NCBI GenBank assembly: GCA_023410445.1
Contig: JAEYPT010000001.1
Coordinates: forward strand, 248,001-312,000
Source: Bacillota bacterium
GTDB taxonomy: Bacteria; Bacillota; Clostridia; Oscillospirales; Acutalibacteraceae
DNA: 64,000 bases
Direction: 5' to 3'
The notes under the pieces: generated by a model
Seen by the model: the letters and a program-made list of their open reading frames with translations, nothing else
Told to the model about the DNA's origin: nothing
Databases searched by the model: none
Position numbers and translations under genes: made by a program
Part shown: piece after piece, positions 34,422 to 41,598 of the stretch
Position numbering within the stretch: position 1 is the first letter of the stretch
Layout: each line of letters begins with the position of its first letter

Positions 34422-35099
34422 TCAGCAAAAATCCAGAAGTTCTTCGAATCGGTCGATTGCCCGGCAGAAATGATCGGCGGTTCCGAATCCGTACCGTGCA
34501 AAAAGAAAGGGGATTCCCGCGGAGGTGGATGCGTCGCAGTCGCCCTGCGTATCCCCGATGTAGACCGCTTCGTTCAGTTGGTTCCGCTCCATCAGGAGCC
34601 GGATGTTCTCGGCTTTTCCGTTACCGGTGTTCCCGTAGCATTCAAAGTCCGCAATATACGGTTTCAGCCCCGACTTTTCCAGAAACAGTTCCACATAGCC
34701 GGACTGGCAGTTGCTTACGATGAACAGGCGGCATTTTTTGGAAAGCTGCTTCACGGTTTCCTTTACCTTGGGGTAAAGCAGATGGTCCGTTGCAGCCGAA
34801 AGTGCCAGATGTTCCTGTTCGCAGCATTTCTGCATGATCTGCAATTTGGTGCTTTTAGAGGCGTCAGGGAACAGATCGTCTGCGATTACCTCCATGGTTT
34901 TTCCGAATTCCTGTTTCAGAATGACGGAAGTCAATGTTGCCGGAAGTCCGCCGATTTCGGTCAGAGCCCGGTTCCAGGCTCCGGCTACAATTTCCGTGGT
35001 GTCCCAAAGAGTGCCGTCTACATCAAAAATCAGATTCTGCGTAATAATACCAGCCTTTCTCCTGTGTAATGTTGCGTCATTTGCCGCAATGTGTATCAA
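34422..35099 (-). CDS. HAD-family phosphatase (phosphoglycolate phosphatase-like)
   Basis: HAD hydrolase with motif I FDVDGTLWDT, motif II VSNCQSG and motif IV YIGDTQGDCDA, plus a helical cap between I and II. It should remove phosphate from a small metabolite. The reading frame can open at TTG 35099, but no ribosome binding site precedes it. A clear AGGAGAAAGG lies at about 35063-35054, and the first suitable codon after it is ATT at 35048, which would give a normal start (ITQNLIFDVDGTL). The true start is therefore uncertain and may be a rare ATT. It lies directly downstream of the isochorismatase gene. Confidence 0.82.
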   Translation of the reverse strand: MIHIAANDATLHRRKAGIITQNLIFDVDGTLWDTTEIVAGAWNRALTEIGGLPATLTSVILKQEFGKTMEVIADDLFPDASKSTKLQIMQKCCEQEHLALSAATDHLLYPKVKETVKQLSKKCRLFIVSNCQSGYVELFLEKSGLKPYIADFECYGNTGNGKAENIRLLMERNQLNEAVYIGDTQGDCDASTSAGIPFLFARYGFGTADHFCRAIDRFEELLDFC

Positions 35100-35112
35100 A
35101 GTTTAAAAAAGC

Positions 35113-35664
35113 TCAGAATTGCCCCCCAGAAAGCAGTTCCTCCGTTTTAATGACCCGGGCGAAGGTGCCGTCCAGCGAAGCCATCACCGTGAGGTGTACC
35201 GTTTCAGCCGGGATTTTCTCGCCGTGCCAGATGAGGTCTTTTGTGGTACAAGCATCCTCAGGAACCGTAACGGAAAAGCCGTAATCCTGTGCGGCCCGCA
35301 CTGATGTGCTGACGCACATGTGGCTCATCATGCCGCAGATCACCAGATGATTGATTTGCCGCCCGAGCAGTTCCTCGGACAGCCCCGTTTTCCGGAACGC
35401 GTTCGGAAAATGCTTTTCAAAGATTTTCTCGCCGTTCCGTGGGGAGACCGCCGGGTAAATCTCCGCTCCCGCGGTTTCCGGCAGAAAAAAGGTTCCGTTT
35501 GGGCCGCTGATATGCCGGATGTGATAGACCGGCAGGCGGCGGCTCCGGAAAAGCTCGAGAACGCGCGCTGCCTGTTCGGCTGCCTGCTCCGGCAAGTGAA
35601 GCTCGTTCTTTCCGCCGTGAAAATAGTCGTTTTGGAGATCGATCAGAACCAATGCGCTTTTCAT
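35113..35664 (-). CDS. Isochorismatase-like cysteine hydrolase
   Basis: A 183-residue hydrolase. The family triad is visible as Asp9 (LIDLQND), Lys84 (FEKHFPNAF) and Cys117 (GMMSHMCVST). Members hydrolyse amides or vinyl ethers such as nicotinamide, ureidoacrylate or N-carbamoylsarcosine; the substrate is not determined here. It precedes the HAD gene on the same strand and may share its transcript. Confidence 0.87.
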   Translation of the reverse strand: MKSALVLIDLQNDYFHGGKNELHLPEQAAEQAARVLELFRSRRLPVYHIRHISGPNGTFFLPETAGAEIYPAVSPRNGEKIFEKHFPNAFRKTGLSEELLGRQINHLVICGMMSHMCVSTSVRAAQDYGFSVTVPEDACTTKDLIWHGEKIPAETVHLTVMASLDGTFARVIKTEELLSGGQF

Positions 35665-35722
35665 GGGAATCCCTCCAATCGTTTCCCAAATTATAAGGCA
35701 AGGGAGGGAAACGGTAAATTAC

Positions 35723-36091
35723 TTACTTTTTGGTGGGTGCGGGGTTTGGGGACGGATCGAGCACGGCCCTGTGTTCCTCCAGATATCCAGCGCCGATCTC
35801 CTGCATGATGTGCACGGCCTCCATCATTTTTGCACCCCGTCCCGCCGTTAGGGTATACTCCACCCGGAGCGGATACCCGGGGAAGGAATGTTTTTCCACC
35901 AGACCGTATTCCTGCAATTCCCGGAGCTGCTGCAAAAGCATTTTCTGGCTGATGCCGTTGATTCCGTGTTCCAGCTGTGACAGGGAGCGGCCCCCCTCAC
36001 TGAGCTGAAAGAGGAGGATAGTTTTCCATTTGCCCTTCATAATATCATGGACGATTTCCAGCGGGCACGTGTAATTTTCCCGAATTTTCAT
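35723..36091 (-). CDS. HxlR-family transcriptional regulator
   Basis: A 122-residue winged-helix regulator with CPLEIVHDIMKGKWKTILLFQL (Cys9 in the usual sensor position) and a recognition helix region ISQKMLLQQLRELQEYGLV. The start is ATG 36091 with a GGGGGGAT ribosome binding site; an upstream start would add nine residues. It lies upstream of the isochorismatase gene on the same strand and may regulate it. Confidence 0.87.
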   Translation of the reverse strand: MKIRENYTCPLEIVHDIMKGKWKTILLFQLSEGGRSLSQLEHGINGISQKMLLQQLRELQEYGLVEKHSFPGYPLRVEYTLTAGRGAKMMEAVHIMQEIGAGYLEEHRAVLDPSPNPAPTKK

Positions 36092-36124
36092 CTTTCCGAT
36101 CCCCCCGATCCGATTCAAACAAGG

Positions 36125-37045
36125 TCATTCCGCCGACGGGGACTGTTCCCACTCGAAACCGGCGGGGTAAAGTGTCTTTTCAAATTTGCGCGCCGCAATG
36201 CTCAGGGGGCGGCCCATATCCTTTACCAGACAGATGGAGCGTTCCGGAATCGGCTCCGCGAGAAAGATGCGGAACACCTCGCCGCGGGCGAGAGATTCTT
36301 CCGCGAAGCTTTCCGGTAGAAATCCGATGCCAAGGTCGTTCTTCACCAGCGGCAATACCTGATCGGTTGTTGCGACCTCCGTATCCGGCTGCAGGGAAAG
36401 CCCGTGGTCCAGAAAAAAGCGGTTGTAAAATTCATAGGTGAGCGTTCCCTTTCCGAGGCAGATCAGCGGGTATGCGTCCAACTCATCCAGATGGAGCGTT
36501 TTGCCCGCCAAAAACGCGAACTGCGGGCCGCCGATCAGAATTTCTCGGAACGGCTTAAGCGAAATCTCTCGGAGCGGCCTGCCAATGCCGGTCGGCGTTG
36601 TGACCACCGCGAGATCGACCAGGCCGCTTTTCAGCGCCGCGACCGCCTGAGGGGTGGACTGGTTGGAAATGCGGATGCGGATGCTGGGGTACGACATGTG
36701 GAAGCTGCGGAGTTTTTCCAGAAGGAGACCGTACAGCGCCGTTTCGCTCGCACCGATGGAAAGCGCGCCGCTCTGCAGGCTTTTGTCTCCGGCTAATTCG
36801 TCCTCGCCCGCGCGGATCTGCTCATAGGCAATGCGGATGTGCGAATACAAGCGCTCGCCCTCCGGGGTCAGCGTCACCCCTCGATTGGTGCGCACAAACA
36901 GCTTGCAGCCCAGTTCATGCTCCAAATTGTTCATGCAGCGCGTGATGTTGGGCTGGTTGTTCAGCAGAATGTTCGATGCCTTCGTAAAGCTTTGATACCG
37001 CGCGACGTAATAGAAAATCCGGTAGTAATCGTAGCTTGCAGCCAT
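36125..37045 (-). CDS. LysR-family transcriptional regulator
   Basis: A 306-residue regulator with an N-terminal winged helix (about 5-62, FYYVARYQSFTKASNILLNNQPNITRCM region) and a periplasmic-binding-like effector domain (about 90-295). The ATG follows CGGAGGATGTGA. It is divergent from purA-pyrB-pyrI, with 193 bases between the two, and could regulate that operon; no effector can be named. Confidence 0.88.
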   Translation of the reverse strand: MAASYDYYRIFYYVARYQSFTKASNILLNNQPNITRCMNNLEHELGCKLFVRTNRGVTLTPEGERLYSHIRIAYEQIRAGEDELAGDKSLQSGALSIGASETALYGLLLEKLRSFHMSYPSIRIRISNQSTPQAVAALKSGLVDLAVVTTPTGIGRPLREISLKPFREILIGGPQFAFLAGKTLHLDELDAYPLICLGKGTLTYEFYNRFFLDHGLSLQPDTEVATTDQVLPLVKNDLGIGFLPESFAEESLARGEVFRIFLAEPIPERSICLVKDMGRPLSIAARKFEKTLYPAGFEWEQSPSAE

Positions 37046-37096
37046 TCACATCCTCCGTCATACAAAATAAACATGGTCATTATTTCAAATATACTT

Positions 37097-37125
37097 TTTA
37101 CATCTTTCTATATTTTTAGTATAAT
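37097..37125 (+). promoter_or_regulatory. Sigma-A promoter of the purA-pyrB-pyrI operon
   Basis: TTTACA at 37097-37102, 17-base spacer, TATAAT at 37120-37125. The predicted leader is about 105 bases long, so there is room for regulation. Confidence 0.7.
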
Positions 37126-37238
37126 GGAAACGCTAATAAAAGACAAGCCCCGGCTCAAAACGTGAGGAACGGAGCCGGAACCGGGAAAACAGAAAGGCAG
37201 AAAATGGACAATCAAACGAATCGGGAGGCGGAAAAACA

Positions 37239-38531
37239 GTGCTGACCGCAGTAACGGGAATCAATTGGGGTGACGAGGGAAAAGGGCGTATCGTCGATCT
37301 GCTCAGCGAGAAAGCGGACGTTGCTGTTCGCTATCAGGGCGGAAACAACGCCGGGCATACCGTAGTGACGGATGCCGGAACCTTTATTCTGAATCTTCTG
37401 CCCTCCGGAATTCTTCATCCGGACGTGACCTGCATTCTTGGGACGGGCATGGTGGTGGACTTAAACCATCTCCGCAAGGAAATGGCGTCCCTGACGGAGC
37501 GCGGCGTTGAGGTCGGGCCGCGGAATCTGAAGCTTTCGGACCGGGCCACCATCTGCATGCCGTTCCATGTTCTTCAGGACGAGCTTGAGGAAGCGCGGCT
37601 CGGGAGCGCTGCGTTTGGGTCTACAAAACGCGGCATCGCCTATTCCTACGGCGATAAGTTCATGAAAAAGACGCTGCGCCCGGGCGATCTTCTGCGTCTT
37701 GACGCTTCCGTCAAGGCCCGCCTCGAAACGATTCTGGAGGCCAAAAACCTGGTGCTTACCAACGTCTACGGCCAAAAGCCCGTCTCGTTCGCGGAGGTCT
37801 GGGACTGGTGCTGCCGTCAGGCGGATTTCTTCGCTCCCTATATCTGCGACACCGGCGCTTATCTGCAAAAGGCGGCGAAGGACGGGAAAAACATCCTGTT
37901 CGAAGCGCAGCTCGGCGCTCTGCGGGATATCGACTACGGCATTTATCCGTTTACCTCCAGTTCCAACACGATCGCGGCCTACGCGCCGGTCGGGGCGGGA
38001 CTTCCCGGCGCTGTGCCGGATCACACGGTCGGCGTGATGAAGGCGTATTCCACCTGCGTCGGCGCGGGGCCGTTTACGGCGGAAAAGGCGATGAATGCCG
38101 CCTGGATGGAAAATCTGCGGAAGGCGGGGGCGGAGTACGGCGCTGCCACCGGAAGGCCGAGACGTGTTGGCCCGTTCGACGCGGTGGCCAGCCGCTACGG
38201 AATCGCGTGCCAGAACGCGGACCGCATCGCGCTGACGAAGCTGGATGTTCTGAGCACATTCGATTCCATTCCGGTCGTTACGGAATATAGGATCGGCGGA
38301 AAGCCTGTCTCTGAGTTTTCGCCCTGCGACGATCTGGAGCGGGCCGTTCCGCAGGTTACGGAGGTCCCTGGCTGGCGCTGCGATATTTCCGCTTGCCGCC
38401 GCTGGGAGGACTTGCCGGAGGCCGCCCAAAACTACGTTTCCCTGCTGGAAAAGCTGACCGGCCGTGAAATCGGCCTGATTTCGGTCGGCGCCGCACGGGA
38501 CGCATATCTTCTGAAAGGAGCCTGGCTATGA
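37239..38531 (+). CDS. purA: Adenylosuccinate synthetase
   Basis: A 430-residue enzyme that joins IMP and aspartate with GTP, the first step to AMP. The P-loop-like NWGDEGKGRIVDLLSE (about 8-23), GGNNAGHTV near 38 and the late RPRRVGPFDAV region are characteristic. The start is GTG 37239, after GGGAGG. Its stop overlaps the pyrB ATG by four bases (ATGA). Confidence 0.95.
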   Translation: MLTAVTGINWGDEGKGRIVDLLSEKADVAVRYQGGNNAGHTVVTDAGTFILNLLPSGILHPDVTCILGTGMVVDLNHLRKEMASLTERGVEVGPRNLKLSDRATICMPFHVLQDELEEARLGSAAFGSTKRGIAYSYGDKFMKKTLRPGDLLRLDASVKARLETILEAKNLVLTNVYGQKPVSFAEVWDWCCRQADFFAPYICDTGAYLQKAAKDGKNILFEAQLGALRDIDYGIYPFTSSSNTIAAYAPVGAGLPGAVPDHTVGVMKAYSTCVGAGPFTAEKAMNAAWMENLRKAGAEYGAATGRPRRVGPFDAVASRYGIACQNADRIALTKLDVLSTFDSIPVVTEYRIGGKPVSEFSPCDDLERAVPQVTEVPGWRCDISACRRWEDLPEAAQNYVSLLEKLTGREIGLISVGAARDAYLLKGAWL

Positions 38532-39475
38532 GGCATTTGATCGACCCGATGGATTTTACGGAGGAGGAGACCGGGCGTGTACTGGACCTTGCCGACCGAA
38601 TCCGATCCAACCCGGAGGCATACAAGGATGTTGCCCCGCGTAAGCGTCTTGCAACGCTGTTTTACGAGCCGAGTACCCGCACACGGCTTTCCTTTGAGGC
38701 TGCGATGCTGAATCTCGGCGGCCAGACGCTGGGCTTCCCAACTGCGGATGTTTCCAGCGCCAGCAAGGGCGAAACCGTAGCGGACACCATCCGTGTGGTA
38801 AGCTGCTACGCGGACATCGTCGCCATGAGGCACCCGAAGGAGGGCGCTCCGCTGCGCGCCTCCATGTTTTCCGGAGTGCCCGTCATCAACGCGGGCGACG
38901 GCGGGCACAATCACCCCACGCAGACGATGATCGATCTAATGACGATCCGCCAGAGAAAGGGCTGTCTCGGAGGGCTGACGGTCGGCCTGTGCGGCGACCT
39001 GAAATTCGGACGCCCCGTGCATTCGCTTGTGAAAAGCCTTTCCCGCTATACGGGCAACCGGTTCGTCTTTATCTCGCCGACGGAACTGCGCATTCCCGGT
39101 TACCTCGCGGAGGAAACCCTGAAACCGGCCGGAATCCCCTTCCGGGAAGTGCAGAGTCTGGAACAGAGTCTGCCGGAACTCGACGTTCTGTATATGACCC
39201 GCGTACAGCGGGAGCGCTTTTTCAATGAAGAGGATTACGTCCGACTGAAAAACTCCTACACGCTGACCCGTGAGAAGCTCAAGGCGGCAAAAGCCGATAT
39301 GCCCGTGCTCCATCCGCTTCCGCGCGTCGGAGAAATCGCGCTGGATGTGGACAGCGACCCGCGGGCGGCCTATTTTGATCAGGTACAGAACGGGGTTTAT
39401 ATCCGCATGGCGCTGATTATGGCGCTTCTGGGCTTGAAGGACCCCAAAACCGGAGAGGAGGTATTGCCATGCTGA
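38528..39475 (+). CDS. pyrB: Aspartate carbamoyltransferase, catalytic subunit
   Basis: A 315-residue enzyme that joins carbamoyl phosphate and aspartate to start pyrimidine synthesis. The carbamoyl phosphate motif STRTR lies near residue 51, followed by HPTQTM and the aspartate-site HPLPRVGEIA. It overlaps purA and the regulatory subunit gene at either end, so the three are translationally coupled. It should assemble with PyrI into the allosteric holoenzyme. Confidence 0.95.
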   Translation: MRHLIDPMDFTEEETGRVLDLADRIRSNPEAYKDVAPRKRLATLFYEPSTRTRLSFEAAMLNLGGQTLGFPTADVSSASKGETVADTIRVVSCYADIVAMRHPKEGAPLRASMFSGVPVINAGDGGHNHPTQTMIDLMTIRQRKGCLGGLTVGLCGDLKFGRPVHSLVKSLSRYTGNRFVFISPTELRIPGYLAEETLKPAGIPFREVQSLEQSLPELDVLYMTRVQRERFFNEEDYVRLKNSYTLTREKLKAAKADMPVLHPLPRVGEIALDVDSDPRAAYFDQVQNGVYIRMALIMALLGLKDPKTGEEVLPC

Positions 39476-39900
39476 ACGTTGACGCGATTCAGGAGGGCAT
39501 CGTAATCGACCATATCACCGAGGGGAAAGGGCTTCTCATTTACGAAATGCTGCACCTGAAGGACCTGGACTCCGTTTCCGTCGCCGTGCTGCAAAGCGTG
39601 CGCAGCCACAAGTTCGGGCGGAAGGATATGATTAAAATCGAAGGGCAGACCGATCTGCCTTCCTTTGATATTCTTGGCTACCTCGACCCGCAGATCACGC
39701 TGATCGTCATTGAGGACGGGGCTGTCGTGAAAAAGCTGAGGCCGGAGCCGCCCAAACGCCTCGTCGATGTCATTCGCTGCGCCAATCCGCGGTGTATTAC
39801 CAGCGTGGAGGCGGATTGCAGCCAGGTTTTTGAACTGACCGCCAACCGGAAATACCGCTGCAAATACTGCGACCAGGAATTTGTTCCACCCCTGCGGTAA
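39469..39900 (+). CDS. pyrI: Aspartate carbamoyltransferase, regulatory subunit
   Basis: A 143-residue regulatory chain. An N-terminal nucleotide-binding domain (about 1-95) precedes a zinc domain with four cysteines, Cys104, Cys109, Cys131 and Cys134 (CANPRC, CKYC), that contacts PyrB. It transmits CTP/ATP feedback. The start overlaps the pyrB stop by seven bases. Confidence 0.95.
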   Translation: MLNVDAIQEGIVIDHITEGKGLLIYEMLHLKDLDSVSVAVLQSVRSHKFGRKDMIKIEGQTDLPSFDILGYLDPQITLIVIEDGAVVKKLRPEPPKRLVDVIRCANPRCITSVEADCSQVFELTANRKYRCKYCDQEFVPPLR

Positions 39901-39908
39901 GTTTATAA

Positions 39909-39945
39909 GCCGTCTGTCCCTTTTGCGGGCAGGCGGCCTTTTTTT
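39909..39945 (+). terminator. Terminator of purA-pyrB-pyrI
   Basis: A GC-rich stem (39909-39920 with 39927-39937, one bulge) followed by a T run. Confidence 0.8.
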
Positions 39946-39975
39946 GCCCTCAGAAGCTTGTGTCTCCCACAGCGC

Positions 39976-40003
39976 TTGAATTTTAACGAAGAAAAACTAT
40001 AAT
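39976..40003 (+). promoter_or_regulatory. Sigma-A promoter of the glycosyltransferase gene
   Basis: TTGAAT at 39976-39981, 16-base spacer, TATAAT at 39998-40003. It rules out the in-frame ATG at 40002 as the start of the following gene. Confidence 0.65.
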
Positions 40004-40034
40004 GAGGGTAAAAAAGCGGAACGGGGTGAAGGCC

Positions 40035-41387
40035 ATGGAACAGCGGAAAAAAGAAATTCGGCTGGCGGTTTCAGCGGCTCTGCAGGATGCGGGGGAAGCG
40101 ACGCGCTCGCTGGAAATCGTCAAAGGCCTGCGGGAAAGCGCGCCGGAGGGTGTTTCCCTGCAGGTTGTGTTCTTTTCCCACGGCGGCCGGTTTGAGGAAA
40201 AGGCAAAGGAAAACGGCTTTGAGCTTTATCGAAGCTCGCCGCGGCTGGAGGGGGTCGGCTTCCGGCGGGATTTGAAGCCCTCCAAGGTCGACTTCGTAGG
40301 CGATGAAGCGCTTGCCTGCGAGCTTCTTCGGGGAGAACGGGAAGCACTGGAAGCCTGTAAGCCGGATTTCCTTCTCTACGGCTTCTGGCCGTTTGCCGGA
40401 ATTGCTCGCAGAATGACCGGAACGCCGGTACCGGGAATCTGCTTTTTGCCGCTTCCGCTGGAGCGTGGGCTGTACTGTTCCGGACTGATGACGGATGTAC
40501 CGGATCAGCTTCGGCTTCTCACCTGTCTGCCCACCGGGGTCCGACGCGCTCTGATGAAGGCAATACCGGCACAGGCGAAGCAAAAGGCCCCGATTCTTCA
40601 GCAACGGAATATCCGCAATGCGGCGCGGGAATGCGGATGGGCGGGTGGAGAACTCCGCGACCTTTTTGATCTAATGAAGCCCGACCTGACGGTGGTCAAC
40701 GATCTCCCGGAATTTTATCGCGGCCTGAGTATCCCTCCGAATTATCAGATCACCGGTCCCCTGTATTCGCAGCCGGAGCCCGGCGAAGGGGTAGGGGAGG
40801 AGATTGAGCGCATCTTCCGAAAGAACGGTGGCAAAACGAAAGTTTTCTGCACGATGGGCAGTTCCGGCAGCAGGGAAAGCCTGCTGGAAGCGGTGAAGGC
40901 AATTGCTTCGCTGCCCGAAGAGCAATTCTGTGCGGTGGTGCTGGTGCCGAAAGCCGTTTGCCCTATGGAGGAAGCGGCGCGAATCGCGGCCGGGCGGGCG
41001 AATCTGTACCTGACCGACCGGTTTGTCCCAGCGAAGCGCGTCAGCGCTATGGCGGATCTGGTTGTCAGCCACGGCGGGCAGGGAACCGTTCAGACAGCGA
41101 TGGCGGGCGGCGTGCCCATCGTCGGGGTCGCCATGCAGCCAGAGCAGCAGATCAATCTGGACCACGTTGTCCAAAGCGGGGCCGCAATCCGTATCCCGGC
41201 GGCGCGATGGAACGAGCGGAACATCCGCTCCGCGGTTCTCCGGGTGACCGGAGACCCGGCCTTTCGTCGGGATGCGCGGAAGTTGCAGGGCTTCATGGAG
41301 CAATCGGACGGCAGGGCGGCGTGCTCAGCGGCAATCTGGCATTTTATCATGAATAGGGACATGCCGGGCCCCTTTGCAGAATCTTAA
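40035..41387 (+). CDS. Family 1 (UGT/MurG-like) glycosyltransferase
   Basis: About 450 residues, GT-B fold. The N-terminal half has a VVFFSHGGRF element. The C-terminal half ends in the nucleotide-sugar site SHGGQGTVQTAMAGGVPIV with QPEQQINLDH, as in UDP-glycosyltransferases of the macrolide/sterol type. It could add a sugar to a lipid, antibiotic or other small molecule; the acceptor is unknown. The start is ATG 40035, because the upstream ATG lies inside the promoter. Confidence 0.82.
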   Translation: MEQRKKEIRLAVSAALQDAGEATRSLEIVKGLRESAPEGVSLQVVFFSHGGRFEEKAKENGFELYRSSPRLEGVGFRRDLKPSKVDFVGDEALACELLRGEREALEACKPDFLLYGFWPFAGIARRMTGTPVPGICFLPLPLERGLYCSGLMTDVPDQLRLLTCLPTGVRRALMKAIPAQAKQKAPILQQRNIRNAARECGWAGGELRDLFDLMKPDLTVVNDLPEFYRGLSIPPNYQITGPLYSQPEPGEGVGEEIERIFRKNGGKTKVFCTMGSSGSRESLLEAVKAIASLPEEQFCAVVLVPKAVCPMEEAARIAAGRANLYLTDRFVPAKRVSAMADLVVSHGGQGTVQTAMAGGVPIVGVAMQPEQQINLDHVVQSGAAIRIPAARWNERNIRSAVLRVTGDPAFRRDARKLQGFMEQSDGRAACSAAIWHFIMNRDMPGPFAES

Positions 41388-41403
41388 TACGGAAACGGAA
41401 ACG

Positions 41404-41487
41404 CTAACACTGTGCTAACACGGGGAATGCTACACTACAATAGAATCCGTACAGTGGGAAAAGCGGTGCGGCCGGGGACCGCCCGGC
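41404..41487 (+). promoter_or_regulatory. Tandem CTAACAC repeat, promoter and leader hairpin before kdpD
   Basis: CTAACAC occurs at 41404-41410 and 41415-41421, an 11-base direct repeat of the sort bound by OmpR/PhoB-type regulators. A TACAAT -10 follows at 41436-41441, with no good -35. A 6-bp hairpin (41471-41476 with 41482-41487) lies in the 150-base leader. Autoregulation by KdpE is possible but inferred. Confidence 0.4.
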
Positions 41488-41598
41488 TGTCGTAAACTTG
41501 ACACCGCCGGTCTGCCGGACGATAATGAAGGGAAGATATTGGGGGCTGCTGCCGGAGCGTAGAAAATCTGGCGGCAGAAGAAAACCGAGGTGAGTCCG

